64,000 nucleotides of DNA from Prochlorococcus sp. scB243_495K23. Lineage in GTDB: Bacteria > Cyanobacteriota > Cyanobacteriia > PCC-6307 > Cyanobiaceae. The stretch is from assembly GCA_000635495.1 (NCBI GenBank), contig JFLW01000003.1, forward strand, positions 62,001 through 126,000, read 5' to 3'. The translations under genes were made by a program, and so were the position numbers. Below, in pieces: positions 37,728-47,369 of the stretch. The notes beneath the pieces were generated by a model. The model ran no database searches, was not told the DNA's origin, and saw nothing but the letters and a program-made list of their open reading frames with translations. Every line of letters starts with the position of its first letter. Positions within the stretch are counted from its first letter, which is position 1.

Positions 37728-38762
37728 TTAAGTTTTTAAAAGCATTTTTGCTCTGCAGGCTGCACTAAAAAGTCCAAACTCTTCATCTAAAATTACATTC
37801 ATAGGTATTCTCCTAAGAATATCTTTTAATCTTCCCTTGTCGAAAAATTGTTTTAAAAATAAATCTGATTTAAAGTTTTTGAAATGTTTTGATGCGGTTC
37901 CTCCAGAAATCCATAACCCGCCAAAGCACAATTCTTGAAGAGCAACATCTCCCAATAAAGATGCATAAGCGCCTAACCAAATCCTCTCAACTTCAATCAT
38001 TAGCTGATCCCCTTCTTTGGAAAGATTACAAATTTTTTCAGGTAGTTCTTTTCTAGCAGCATCAAAAATTTTAATTTTTTTTATATATTTTTGTAGAGGA
38101 TGGTTTTGGGCATCAGGTTTGCTTAGTCTCCATTCTGCAATTCTTGATAAGCCACTGCCGCTAATAATTCTTTCACAGGATATCCTTTCAACATTTAGGT
38201 AATTCTTAAGCCAAATTTTTAATTCCCATTCTAATTTTGACTTTGGTGAGTACTCAACATGACCACCTTCGCTGGCTAAAACTTTTACTTTATTTCCTGA
38301 TATTAGACCTCTTGCAATACCCAAACCAGTACCGGCTCCAACAATGGTATGCAAATCATTGTTAGTACCTTCAGATTGTGATCCATTCTGGATAGTTGAA
38401 TATTGATTTTTTTTTAAGAAAGGAATTCCATAAATTTGTACTGCAAAATCATTTATTAGCTCGCATTGTTCAAATTTAAATTTATTTTTTAATTTATTTC
38501 CTGAAATATTCCAAGGCAAGTTCATGATTTTTGCATTGTTGTTAGATAAAGGACCAGCTAAAGCGAAACATGCAGAAGAAGGATGAGTAATATTTTTGCA
38601 TTCATTTTTGAGAAAATCTTCTAAAATTAAATCAAAAGAATCCCAATCAGAAGATATATATTTCTTCTTTAATAACAATTTAGGCGAATCATCATTTATT
38701 ACTCTCTCGAATATTCCCAAAAGAACCTTGGTACCTCCTAGATCACAAGCGAGAAAATTCAT
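37728..38762 (-). CDS. glk: Glucokinase
   Basis: A 344-residue ATP-dependent hexokinase-fold enzyme of the bacterial Glk family that phosphorylates free glucose. The first phosphate loop LACDLGGTKVLLGIF is at residues 4-18, LINDFAVQIYG supplies the catalytic Asp, GAGTGLGIARG binds ATP, and EGGHVEYSP lines the sugar site. It links with glycogen genes glgA and glgB elsewhere in the window. It lies 10 bases after thrS and 9 before thrB, in a tightly packed run. Confidence 0.93.
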   Translation of the reverse strand: MNFLACDLGGTKVLLGIFERVINDDSPKLLLKKKYISSDWDSFDLILEDFLKNECKNITHPSSACFALAGPLSNNNAKIMNLPWNISGNKLKNKFKFEQCELINDFAVQIYGIPFLKKNQYSTIQNGSQSEGTNNDLHTIVGAGTGLGIARGLISGNKVKVLASEGGHVEYSPKSKLEWELKIWLKNYLNVERISCERIISGSGLSRIAEWRLSKPDAQNHPLQKYIKKIKIFDAARKELPEKICNLSKEGDQLMIEVERIWLGAYASLLGDVALQELCFGGLWISGGTASKHFKNFKSDLFLKQFFDKGRLKDILRRIPMNVILDEEFGLFSAACRAKMLLKT

Positions 38763-38772
38763 ATATTTTAAA

Positions 38773-40689
38773 TTATTCTGTTCTCCCTTTTTTTTCTATT
38801 AATTCATCCATTAATTTGTATAAATTAGGTAGGTCGAAAATTCCTAAATTTGTTCCATCCAAAGCTCTTAAAGCGACTGAATCAATTTCCTCTTCTTTAT
38901 CTCCAATAACTGCAATTAAAGGAACTCTCCCAAGAGTTGCCTCTCTTATTTTATATCCTATTTTTTCATTCCTAACATCAACTTTTGATCGGTAACCATT
39001 ATTATTTATTAATTCATTAAACTTTAAACACTTTTCAATATTTCTATCAGTAATGCTCAATAAAATTATTTGATAAGGCGCAAGCCAAATTGGAAATTTC
39101 GCCTCATATTGTTCAATTAAGATTCCGATAAATCTTTCAAAGGATCCTAAAATTGCTCTATGAAGCATAACTGGATTTCTTTTTTCATTATCAATATCTA
39201 CATAAGTGGCATCCAATCTAATAGGCATTGAGAAATCAACCTGAATAGTACCGCATTGCCAAACTCTATTTAGACAATCTTTTAAGGAAAATTCTATTTT
39301 TGGACCATAAAAAGCCCCCTCTCCTGGCTGGAGTTCCCATTTTAGGTTCTTATTATCGAGAGCTTTGGTAAGAGCATCCTCTGATTTATCCCAAATCTCT
39401 TCACTACCTACCCTTTTTTCAGGACGGGTTGATAATTTGATAATGATTTCATCAAAACCAAAAGTTTTATAAACCTCGAAAACAAGATCTATAAAAGTTG
39501 ATACCTCTTCTTGAATTTGCTCTTCTGTGCAGAATATGTGCGCATCATCTTGAGTAAAGTTTCTTACTCTCATTAAGCCATGTAGTGCACCAGAGGGCTC
39601 ATTTCTGTGACAAGAACCAAATTCAGCAAGACGAATAGGTAAATCCTTATAACTTTTTAAACCTTGATTAAATACTTGAATATGGCATGGACAATTCATT
39701 GGTTTAATTGCATATGTTCGATTTTCTGAAGCAGTAGTGAACATATCGTCTCTAAATTTTTCCCAATGACCGGATTTTTCCCAAAGAGATTTATCAACAG
39801 CTTGCGGTGTTTTGATTTCTAAATAATCATTTTTTTTGAGTATTTCTCTTATGTACTTTTCCAATACTTGGTAGATTGTCCATCCATTTGGATGCCAAAA
39901 AATCATCCCTGGAGATTCTTCTTGTATATGAAATAGTGAATGTTTTTTACCAAGTTTTCTATGATCCCTTTTTTCCGCTTCTTCAATTCTTATTAAGTAG
40001 TCGTTAAGCTCTTTTTCTTTTGCCCATGCAGTTCCATATATTCTCTGTAATGATTCATTCTCACTATTCCCTCTCCAGTATGAACCTGATAATTTAAGTA
40101 ATTTAAAGTGTCTCAAATGTCTAGTATTGGGTACGTGAGGCCCTCTACACATGTCGATATATTCTTCGTGTTTGTATAAATTGATGAGACTATCTTCAGG
40201 AATTTCTTCAATTATTCGTAATTTAAAAGTCTCATCTCTTTCTTTAAAAGTTTTAATTGCCTCCTCTTTAGAAACTTGTAAAATTTCAACTTCATAATTT
40301 GTTTTTATTAATTTATTTATTCTATTTTCGATCTTTATTAAATCTTCAGGAGTAAATCTGTATTTAGAAAAAATATCGTAATAAAAACCATCTTCAATTA
40401 CTGGCCCAATTGCCATTTTAATATCAGAGTAAATTTGCTTAACTGCATGACCAATAAGGTGAGCGAAAGAATGTCTTATTATTTCAATTCCTTCTTTATC
40501 TTTTGATGTGATGATTACAACTTTAGAATCTTTATTTATAGGAATTGTTGCATCAAGAAGAACATCATTTACTTTCCCAGCAATTGTTGCTTTAGCTAAT
40601 CCAGTGCCTATACTCTGGGCAATTTCTAGAATAGTTACAGATTTTTCGAAAACCTTTTTTGAACCATCAGGCAAGGTAATTATTGGCAT
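38773..40689 (-). CDS. thrS: Threonyl-tRNA synthetase
   Basis: A 638-residue class II aminoacyl-tRNA synthetase. Domains run TGS (about 1-62), editing domain with H73 and H77 (HSFAHLIGH) and the later CRGPHVPNT, catalytic core with [11 protein letters not shown] and the motif 2 and 3 segments near [12 protein letters not shown] and [15 protein letters not shown], and the C-terminal anticodon-binding domain (about 535-638). The length is standard and editing histidines are kept. It lies 3 bases after trpS, so both synthetases share a transcript. Confidence 0.97.
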   Translation of the reverse strand: MPIITLPDGSKKVFEKSVTILEIAQSIGTGLAKATIAGKVNDVLLDATIPINKDSKVVIITSKDKEGIEIIRHSFAHLIGHAVKQIYSDIKMAIGPVIEDGFYYDIFSKYRFTPEDLIKIENRINKLIKTNYEVEILQVSKEEAIKTFKERDETFKLRIIEEIPEDSLINLYKHEEYIDMCRGPHVPNTRHLRHFKLLKLSGSYWRGNSENESLQRIYGTAWAKEKELNDYLIRIEEAEKRDHRKLGKKHSLFHIQEESPGMIFWHPNGWTIYQVLEKYIREILKKNDYLEIKTPQAVDKSLWEKSGHWEKFRDDMFTTASENRTYAIKPMNCPCHIQVFNQGLKSYKDLPIRLAEFGSCHRNEPSGALHGLMRVRNFTQDDAHIFCTEEQIQEEVSTFIDLVFEVYKTFGFDEIIIKLSTRPEKRVGSEEIWDKSEDALTKALDNKNLKWELQPGEGAFYGPKIEFSLKDCLNRVWQCGTIQVDFSMPIRLDATYVDIDNEKRNPVMLHRAILGSFERFIGILIEQYEAKFPIWLAPYQIILLSITDRNIEKCLKFNELINNNGYRSKVDVRNEKIGYKIREATLGRVPLIAVIGDKEEEIDSVALRALDGTNLGIFDLPNLYKLMDELIEKKGRTE

Positions 40690-40692
40690 AAT

Positions 40693-41709
40693 TTATTTCT
40701 CCATTTCAAAAAATCCCAATTTTGATTTAACTCTTCTTAAAGTCTGATTCGCTAAATCTTCAGCTTTTTCCTTCCCTTCATTAAGGATTTTATTTAGTTG
40801 ATAGGGATCATTAATTAATAATTTATATTTTTTCTGAATAGGTTCTAGTGATTCAATAAGTTGTTCGGTAATTAATTTTTTAAATGTCCCCCATCCAGTT
40901 TCTGAGAATTCATTTTCACATTGAGAAATTTCTTTGCCAGATAATATTGAATAAATCATCAAAAGATTTTTAGATTCTGGTCTCTCAGGGTTGTTAAATT
41001 CAATTCCAATAGAACTGTCACTTTTTGCTCTTTTAATTTTTTTTGTGATTATTTCAGGTGGATCTAATAAGTTAATGCGACTGCCCTCATTAGGATCACT
41101 TTTGCTCATCTTTTTTGAACCATCAATTAAACTCATTATTTTTGAACCATTCTTCATGATGATTGGTTGAGGGATCTTTAAAATATTTTTATCCTTACTA
41201 AATCTGGCATTAATTCTCTGTTGTGCAATATCTCTCGCAAGTTCAAGATGTTGTTTTTGATCCTCACCTACTGGTACGAAGTCAGCATCATAAAGAAGGA
41301 TGTCTGCAGCCATAAGTATTGGATAGTCAAATAATCCAATAGATACATTATTACCTTGTTGTATGGATTTTTCTTTGAATTGAATCATTCTTTCCATCCA
41401 ATTTATTGGGGTCATGCAATTTAATATCCAACAAAGTTCTGAATGCGCTGAAATCTGACTTTGGACAAAAATTGAACATATATTTGGATCTATCCCACAA
41501 GCGACGTACAAAGCCGCTGTAGAAATAGTGTTATTAGATAATTCTTTGGGATTATATGAGGCTGTTATTGCGTGCAAATCAACTACACATAGAAATGTTT
41601 CATATTGCTCTTGAAGCGTAACCCAATTATTTATGGCCCCAAGCCAATTCCCAATATGTAAATCACCAGTTGGTTGAACTCCCGAAAGAATTCTTTTTTT
41701 ATTTGCCAT
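40693..41709 (-). CDS. trpS: Tryptophanyl-tRNA synthetase
   Basis: A 338-residue class I aminoacyl-tRNA synthetase. The HIGH-like motif HIGN is at residues 18-21 in GVQPTGDLHIGNWLG and KMSKSDPNEGS lies near 200, both intact. The protein has the usual length for bacterial TrpRS. Its ATG lies inside the end of the preceding Arg/Gly-rich gene, overlapping by 11 bases, so translation is likely coupled. thrS follows after 3 bases. Confidence 0.97.
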   Translation of the reverse strand: MANKKRILSGVQPTGDLHIGNWLGAINNWVTLQEQYETFLCVVDLHAITASYNPKELSNNTISTAALYVACGIDPNICSIFVQSQISAHSELCWILNCMTPINWMERMIQFKEKSIQQGNNVSIGLFDYPILMAADILLYDADFVPVGEDQKQHLELARDIAQQRINARFSKDKNILKIPQPIIMKNGSKIMSLIDGSKKMSKSDPNEGSRINLLDPPEIITKKIKRAKSDSSIGIEFNNPERPESKNLLMIYSILSGKEISQCENEFSETGWGTFKKLITEQLIESLEPIQKKYKLLINDPYQLNKILNEGKEKAEDLANQTLRRVKSKLGFFEMEK

Positions 41710-42121
41710 CCTCTTCTACTTCGCTAGATTCAATTTCTTCAGTTGATGTACTTTTTACAGGTCTTGCAAAAGGGTCAGGTGCTGTTTTTGTCTTTTCTTC
41801 ATAAGAATTTTGTGATTGTCCACTCGGAGAAGAGTTTTTATTATTTTTTGCATATTCTTTGATTGATTCAATCAATTTTTCGTCTTTGATCATTTCGCTA
41901 AGTGTTCTAACAGAGAAACCCAGAACTGCAACGGTAGATCTTAATTGAAAGGTCTCTTGTATTGATTTAACAGCTTTCATTTCGTTATCACTCAATCTTA
42001 TGCGGAATCCTCCTCCATCTCTTCTGCCGCCCGATCTATCTCTGAAATTGGACCTTTCATTGTTAGAACGACCTCTGTAATTTTCTTGTCCAGGATTATT
42101 GCTGAAATTTGAATTAGACAT
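41699..42121 (-). CDS. Arg/Gly/Asn-rich protein with a small helical core, function unknown
   Basis: A 140-residue protein in three parts. Residues 1-40 are low-complexity and basic, rich in Asn, Arg and Gly (RGRSNNERSNFRDRSGGRRD). Residues about 43-92 are a compact helical segment (LSDNEMKAVKSIQETFQLRS, then VRTLSEMIKDEKLIESIKEY). Residues about 93-140 are acidic and Ser/Thr-rich. RGG-like tails suggest RNA binding, but no RNA-binding domain is recognised. The last 11 bases overlap trpS, so it heads the trpS-thrS run. Its 5' region has an imperfect hairpin. Confidence 0.7.
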   Translation of the reverse strand: MSNSNFSNNPGQENYRGRSNNERSNFRDRSGGRRDGGGFRIRLSDNEMKAVKSIQETFQLRSTVAVLGFSVRTLSEMIKDEKLIESIKEYAKNNKNSSPSGQSQNSYEEKTKTAPDPFARPVKSTSTEEIESSEVEEDGK

Positions 42122-42133
42122 CTTAATGTTTCT

Positions 42134-42161
42134 TAAGTTATTTAAATAGTCTATTAACTTA
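42134..42161 (-). promoter_or_regulatory. Imperfect inverted repeat ahead of the Arg/Gly-rich gene and trpS
   Basis: taagtta at 42134-42140 pairs with taactta at 42155-42161, and inside lies aatagtctatt, an 11-base palindrome. The structure begins 12 bases before the ATG at 42121. It may be a 5' leader hairpin or operator for the run that makes two tRNA synthetases. It lies in the 165-base divergent region shared with the DUF697 gene. Confidence 0.3.
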
Positions 42162-42286
42162 GCATCTTGTTATGCAATAAATCTTTTTAAAAGGTTTAAA
42201 TTTTTATCTTTTGATTAACGACTTATGAAATTTTGTTTTTCTCATTCACAACTTGCATTAAAATAAAATTAGAAAAATAAAGTATT

Positions 42287-43621
42287 GTGTCTGATATTAG
42301 TAAAGAAAACCTTTTAAAGGATTTCATAAAGTTTCCAAAAAAAAATCTTCTTATTATTTTATTATTGTTAGGTTTTGGGGAATGGTTTGTCAGTGACTTA
42401 ATTCATTTTGCAGGAGGCTCTATAGGATTTTTTGTGTTGTGTTTTGGGGGATATTTTTACTTGAAGAATGATAGGCCCAAATTTAATGAGCCAAGTAATT
42501 TAGATGGTTGGATAAACCTATGTAATGAAGATTTAAATTTTTTTGAAGAACTTGAAGCAACAAATGAATTAGAAAAACAGAATTCAAAAAGACAAAGAAC
42601 ACTTGAATCTATTCTTAATAGATGTGAAAAAGAAAAAATAAGTTGCATTGGACAAAAAGATTATCAAAGTTTTCAATCTGTTTTGAAAAGTAATTTCAAA
42701 TCAGATAAGTTTGACTTTGATTTATACGAAAAACTACCTAAATACAATTCTTCTCAAGTTATTCCAGAAGAAGCTTTGAAGAGTGATGCAATCTTGTATT
42801 TTATAAACTTGCCTTTGTCGGCAAATGATTTTTTGTGGCTGGAAAAGTTTCCTAAAAATATGCCAATCTGGTTGGTGGCTTTAACTCCCAACCAAATAGA
42901 ATCCAAAAATCAGATAGAAGACTTAAAGTCTCAAATTTCAAGTGACTTTACGAACAAAATTATTACTTTTGATGTGAATAAGAGTGAAATAACAAATATA
43001 CCTTTTTCTTTAAGGAAGTTTTTCATAAGTTCATCTAAAAATATTGAAAATACAAAAAAAAGGCTCTTGAAAGAACTTCATGCTGGCTTGCAATCTGAAA
43101 TTGAAGGTATAAGAAGAATGCAGTTAAAAGGTATACAAAGAAAAAATCAAATTCTTGTCGCAACAACTGTTTTCTTATCTCCTATCCCATCAATTGATGT
43201 TATGGCAATGACAGTATTAAATTCTTTAATGATTAAAGAAATTAAGTCTATATGGGGATGTAATTGGTCTCCTGAAATTTTAGACAAAGTATCCAAAGAA
43301 ATTTTAAAGACTGCAATTGCTCAGGGAGTTATAGAGTGGAGTGGACAGACTCTAATTGGTATAACAAAATTACATGGCCCAAATTGGCTTGTTTCTGGAA
43401 CATTTCAGGCTGTCAGTGCTGCTTATTTAACAAGAGTAGTATCAAGTTCTTTGGCTGATTTTATGGCGATAACAAAAGGAGTAGAAGAACCTGATTTAGA
43501 TTTCATAAAGAAAAATTCTAAGAAAATTGTTGAAGAAGCTTTTGAAAAAGAAAAAATAAATTGGAAAGGATTTATTTCTGATCTTAGAAAACCACTTATG
43601 AAACTATCTTTTAATTCATAA
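42287..43621 (+). CDS. DUF697 (YcjF-like) membrane protein
   Basis: A 444-residue protein. One or two N-terminal membrane segments (about 20-55) are followed by a soluble region of about 200 residues that resembles a degenerate GTPase-like fold without a P-loop, then the DUF697 helical domain at about 270-410 (LVATTVFLSPIPSIDVMAM, SGTFQAVSAAYLTRVVS). DUF697 proteins in cyanobacteria and plastids are often GTPase-linked; this copy shows no GxxxxGKS/T. The start is GTG. The manganese ABC operon follows after 11 bases, so it may be cotranscribed with it. Confidence 0.75.
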   Translation: MSDISKENLLKDFIKFPKKNLLIILLLLGFGEWFVSDLIHFAGGSIGFFVLCFGGYFYLKNDRPKFNEPSNLDGWINLCNEDLNFFEELEATNELEKQNSKRQRTLESILNRCEKEKISCIGQKDYQSFQSVLKSNFKSDKFDFDLYEKLPKYNSSQVIPEEALKSDAILYFINLPLSANDFLWLEKFPKNMPIWLVALTPNQIESKNQIEDLKSQISSDFTNKIITFDVNKSEITNIPFSLRKFFISSSKNIENTKKRLLKELHAGLQSEIEGIRRMQLKGIQRKNQILVATTVFLSPIPSIDVMAMTVLNSLMIKEIKSIWGCNWSPEILDKVSKEILKTAIAQGVIEWSGQTLIGITKLHGPNWLVSGTFQAVSAAYLTRVVSSSLADFMAITKGVEEPDLDFIKKNSKKIVEEAFEKEKINWKGFISDLRKPLMKLSFNS

Positions 43622-43632
43622 TCTTGGGATAG

Positions 43633-44541
43633 ATGTTAAAAATGAAAAAAAATATTTTTTTTTTAAGTTTGATACTTCTGCTTTCTATTGCTTCAGGCTC
43701 ATGTAAGAGAATATCAAATAAAAATGAAACTAAAGAAGTAATATTGGCAAGTTTCACTGTTTTGGCGGATATAATTAGTAATGTCGCTAAAGATGATTTT
43801 ATTGTTAGATCAATAACGAAACCTGGAGTTGAAGTTCATGGCTACCAACCAACTCCAAGCGATTTGGTAAATGCCTCTAATGCTTTTGTTTTTGTTGATA
43901 ATGGATTTGGATTTGAATTATGGGCTGAAAAATTTGTCTCTAATTTAAAAGTTAAAAGAATTACTGTCGCGGAAGATTTGGATCCCATTTTTATAAGTGA
44001 AGATTTTTATAAAGGGAAACCCAATCCTCATGCTTGGATTTCTCCAAAAAGAGGGATCCTATACGTAGATATTCTCGTGGATTCTTTATCAGAATTAAGG
44101 CCATCCAAACGGACATTATTTGAAGAAAATGGAAAAATTTATAAAGATAAACTATCTAAAATAGATAAAGAATTCTCACTTTTTATTAATAACTTAAATA
44201 AAGACAGGAGGTATCTAGTAAGTTGTGAAGGTGCTTTTTCGTATCTAACAAATGATTATGGATTAGAGGAAGTTTATTTATGGCCAGTTAATGCTGAGAG
44301 TCAAATTACTCCTAAAAGAATGGCAAGAACAATCTCAATAGTTAAAGAAAAAAATGTTCCATCTGTATTTTGCGAAAGTACTGTAAGTAACGAATCTCAA
44401 ATGGTTGTTGCAAACGAAACTGGGGCTAATTTTGGAGGAAATCTTTTTGTTGATTCCTTATCTGATGATAGTGGCCCTGCTATTTCCTATATAAAAATGC
44501 TTGAGCATAATTTGGATTTGATTAAAAAAGGACTTTTTTGA
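43633..44541 (+). CDS. mntC: Mn2+-type ABC importer, substrate-binding protein (MntC-like)
   Basis: A 302-residue cluster 9 metal-binding lipoprotein-like protein. The likely ligands are H69 (EVHGYQPTPSD), H133 (NPHAW), E199 (SCEGAFSYL) and D274 (FVDSLSDDSGP). Zinc-type ZnuA proteins have His at the third position and a His-rich loop; Glu at that place and no such loop match Mn-type PsaA/MntC. The signal peptide ends near C24 (IASGSC), a non-canonical lipobox. A second ATG three codons in is an equally good start. It opens the mntC-mntA-mntB operon, the order known from Synechocystis. Confidence 0.85.
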   Translation: MLKMKKNIFFLSLILLLSIASGSCKRISNKNETKEVILASFTVLADIISNVAKDDFIVRSITKPGVEVHGYQPTPSDLVNASNAFVFVDNGFGFELWAEKFVSNLKVKRITVAEDLDPIFISEDFYKGKPNPHAWISPKRGILYVDILVDSLSELRPSKRTLFEENGKIYKDKLSKIDKEFSLFINNLNKDRRYLVSCEGAFSYLTNDYGLEEVYLWPVNAESQITPKRMARTISIVKEKNVPSVFCESTVSNESQMVVANETGANFGGNLFVDSLSDDSGPAISYIKMLEHNLDLIKKGLF

Positions 44542-44544
44542 ATT

Positions 44545-45309
44545 ATGGAAACAATCAATTATCAAAACTTTAGGATTGAAGCAGAGAATATTTGTGTAGA
44601 TTACAACGGTAAGGTGGCTTTGTATGATGCCAATTTAAGATTGAAACCTGGCCAGATTTGTGGCTTAGTAGGAATGAACGGGGCTGGTAAAACAACTTTC
44701 TTTAATGCCTTAACTGGCTTTGTAAATATTTCGAAGGGAAAAATTAGAATAAATGGAGAGTCTGTAAGATCTGCTCAAAAAGATCAGACAATTGCTTATG
44801 TTCCTCAAAATGAGGGAATTGATAGTCAATTTCCAATAAGTGTTTGGGATGTAGTGATGATGGGAAGATATGGTTCGATGAATATTTTTAGATCTCCTAG
44901 AGAGTCTGATGTTCAGGCGGTTAAAGATGCTATTGAGAGAGTTGATCTTACTGATCATTTATCTACACCTATTGGAAACTTATCTGGAGGTCAGAGAAAA
45001 CGAACTTTTTTAGCTAGAGCAATTGCGCAAAGAGCATCAATACTTCTTCTTGATGAGCCTTTTTCAGGTGTTGATATAAGAACTGAAAAACTTATCTCGG
45101 AATTATTTATTCAATTTAAAAATGAGGGGAAAACCATATTATTATCAACGCACGATATGATTCATGTCCGTGAATTTTGTGATTTAGTTCTTTTAATAAA
45201 TAAAACTGTTGTAGCTTATGGTGAAACCTCTGAAGTGTTTACTCCTGAAAATATTACAACCACTTTTGGAGGGATCTCACCTGATTTCTTGTTTGGACCT
45301 GAATCCTAA
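44545..45309 (+). CDS. mntA: Mn2+-type ABC importer, ATPase (MntA-like)
   Basis: A 254-residue ABC ATPase. Walker A GMNGAGKT is at residues 43-50, the signature LSGGQRKRTFLARA lies near 150, and Walker B ILLLDEPF follows it, with the H-loop STHDMIH near 205. It lies 3 bases after the binding-protein gene and 12 before the permease, so it powers this importer. The metal is inferred from the binding protein. Confidence 0.87.
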   Translation: METINYQNFRIEAENICVDYNGKVALYDANLRLKPGQICGLVGMNGAGKTTFFNALTGFVNISKGKIRINGESVRSAQKDQTIAYVPQNEGIDSQFPISVWDVVMMGRYGSMNIFRSPRESDVQAVKDAIERVDLTDHLSTPIGNLSGGQRKRTFLARAIAQRASILLLDEPFSGVDIRTEKLISELFIQFKNEGKTILLSTHDMIHVREFCDLVLLINKTVVAYGETSEVFTPENITTTFGGISPDFLFGPES

Positions 45310-45321
45310 ATTTTAATTTAT

Positions 45322-46194
45322 ATGGAGCTCTGTTCTTTTTTAACTTTAGATTCATTCATCACAGATCCTTTAACTCATGGCTTTATGAGAAAAGCACTTC
45401 TTATGAGTTCATTAGTTGCAGCTGTTTGTGGTTTTCTATCAAGTTATTTGACTCTTAAAGGATGGGCTTTAATGGGAGATGCAGTGTCACATTCGGTAAT
45501 GCCTGGTGTTGTGGTTGCTTATGCATTAGGTCTTCCTTTCTCATTAGGAGCATTTATTTTCGGAGTTGGTTCTGTAGCCTTGATAGGTTTTATTAAGCAG
45601 AAATCTAGAGTTAAGGAAGATACTGTTATTGGGTTGGTATTTACTGGATTTTTCGCTCTTGGAGTAGTATTGGTTTCTAAGATTAAAAGTAATATTGATC
45701 TGCACTCTATTCTTTTTGGTAGTCCATTAGGAATATCACTTTCAGATGTAAAACAAACTATATTCATTTCTTTATTAGTAGTAATCCTTTTATCAATTTT
45801 CAGAAAAGATTTAATGCTTTATTGTTTTGACCCTAGGCATGCAAAAACAGTTGGGATAAATGTATTTTTTCTTCATTATTTACTTCTCACATGCTTATCT
45901 TTGGCAGCTGTTGTGGGGTTGCAGTCTGTTGGAATTATTTTGGTAGTTGCAATGTTGATTACACCAGGGGCTACAGCATATTTACTTACGGATAAGTTTG
46001 ATAATATGACAGTAATTTCAGTATTAAGTGCAATCATCTCAAGCCTTATAGGAATCTATTTTAGTTTTTGGTTTGATCTTGAAACAGGTGGATCAATTGT
46101 CTTGGCACAAACTTTTATATTTTTATTTGCTTTTTTATTCGCTCCTAGATACGGAATATTTAAGTTAAAGAAATTATTTGCTGGGTATAAATGA
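45322..46194 (+). CDS. mntB: Mn2+-type ABC importer, permease (MntB-like)
   Basis: A 290-residue inner-membrane permease with about eight or nine helices, of the ABC-3 family (LMGDAVSHSVMPGVVVAYA, VGLQSVGIILVVAMLITPGATA). Both segments are family hallmarks. Its stop overlaps the ATG of the DUF4336 gene by four bases (46191-46194), which suggests that gene belongs to the same transcript. Manganese supply is important for photosystem II. Confidence 0.87.
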   Translation: MELCSFLTLDSFITDPLTHGFMRKALLMSSLVAAVCGFLSSYLTLKGWALMGDAVSHSVMPGVVVAYALGLPFSLGAFIFGVGSVALIGFIKQKSRVKEDTVIGLVFTGFFALGVVLVSKIKSNIDLHSILFGSPLGISLSDVKQTIFISLLVVILLSIFRKDLMLYCFDPRHAKTVGINVFFLHYLLLTCLSLAAVVGLQSVGIILVVAMLITPGATAYLLTDKFDNMTVISVLSAIISSLIGIYFSFWFDLETGGSIVLAQTFIFLFAFLFAPRYGIFKLKKLFAGYK

Positions 46195-47363
46195 TTGTGG
46201 TGGATGAAACTTTAAATAAAAAGTGGAATTGGTGGCCATTATTCCCCTTATATCCTTATGGAAAAAAGAAAACAATTTTAAAAGAATTAATTCCTGATCA
46301 AATATGGTCCTTGGAACAAATACAAGGACTTTATTATGTGGCGGTTCCAATAAGAATGACGGTAATAAAGGTTGATAATGGATTGATGCTAATAAATCCA
46401 CTGCCTCCGACAAAAGAATTAATAAATGAGTTAGAAAAATTAATTGCGATTCATGGCAAAGTAAAAACAATAATTCTACCGAGTGCCTCTGGACTAGAAC
46501 ATAAAATCGGACTGCCAGCTCTTTCAAGAACTTTTAAAGATGCAGAAATTTGGCTTTGTCCTGGACAATGGAGTTTCCCCATAAATCTACCACTAGATTT
46601 TTTAGGAATTCCATCAAAAAGATCAAGAATACTCTTTGAGGAAGGTACTCCACATACAAACTACTTTAAATGGTCTTCATTAGGCCCTCTGAATTTAGGA
46701 CTTGGAAGATATCAGGAGATAAGCTGTTTCCATTATCCTACGAAAACACTTCATGTGACAGACGCAATAGTTGGAATAGACTCCACTCCTCCTGAGATAT
46801 TTGATTTTGATCCAACTCCACTTCTTTTTCATTCTAGAGAGAGAGGAGATGAACCTTTGATTGACTCCATCGCACATAGAAAAAAAGGATGGAAAAGGTT
46901 AGTCTTGTTTTCATCTTTTTTAAAACCAGGTAAATTAAATATTCCACCTTTAAAAAAAATATTTAAGTATTCATTCAAAAAAGATCTGAGGAATTGGAGA
47001 TCTCATTTCGGTATTTATCCCTTTTTATGGGACGAAGATTGGGAATCTTCTCTTGTTGAAATAATGGGTAAAGATACTCCTAAGATTCAAATTGCACCAG
47101 TTTTACAGAAATTAATTTTTCCGCGTTCAAAAGAAGTTTTACTCAAATGGTTAGAAAATATCAAGTGTTTTGAAGATATGGAATATTTGATTCCAGCTCA
47201 TTTTACGGCTCCCATAAAATTTACAATAGAAGATTGTCAAAAATTAATTAATGAAATTAATTCCCAAAAGTGGGACAAACTTCCTGAGGATAATAAATTT
47301 TTGATGGGTTTATATAAAAAGTTGTTTGAACTAGGAATAATTCCTGAAGAAGTAAATCTTTAA
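46191..47363 (+). CDS. DUF4336 protein (metallo-beta-lactamase-like fold)
   Basis: A 390-residue protein of the DUF4336 family. Its first 200 residues resemble a metallo-beta-lactamase fold with a long series of strands (VDNGLMLINPLPPTKELIN, VKTIILPSASGLEHKIGLPA, TLHVTDAIVGI), but the classical HxHxDH metal motif is not present in full. The family is found in cyanobacteria and plants. It overlaps the manganese permease gene by four bases, hinting at a link with metal handling, which is inference. It ends 6 bases from the convergent DUF760 gene. Confidence 0.75.
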   Translation: MIVVDETLNKKWNWWPLFPLYPYGKKKTILKELIPDQIWSLEQIQGLYYVAVPIRMTVIKVDNGLMLINPLPPTKELINELEKLIAIHGKVKTIILPSASGLEHKIGLPALSRTFKDAEIWLCPGQWSFPINLPLDFLGIPSKRSRILFEEGTPHTNYFKWSSLGPLNLGLGRYQEISCFHYPTKTLHVTDAIVGIDSTPPEIFDFDPTPLLFHSRERGDEPLIDSIAHRKKGWKRLVLFSSFLKPGKLNIPPLKKIFKYSFKKDLRNWRSHFGIYPFLWDEDWESSLVEIMGKDTPKIQIAPVLQKLIFPRSKEVLLKWLENIKCFEDMEYLIPAHFTAPIKFTIEDCQKLINEINSQKWDKLPEDNKFLMGLYKKLFELGIIPEEVNL

Positions 47364-47369
47364 AAACAA

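Noticed and set aside
46174-46527. Minus-strand reading frame of 117 codons over the DUF4336 gene
   Set aside because: It lies opposite a well-supported gene and shows no recognisable domain; it is a shadow frame.
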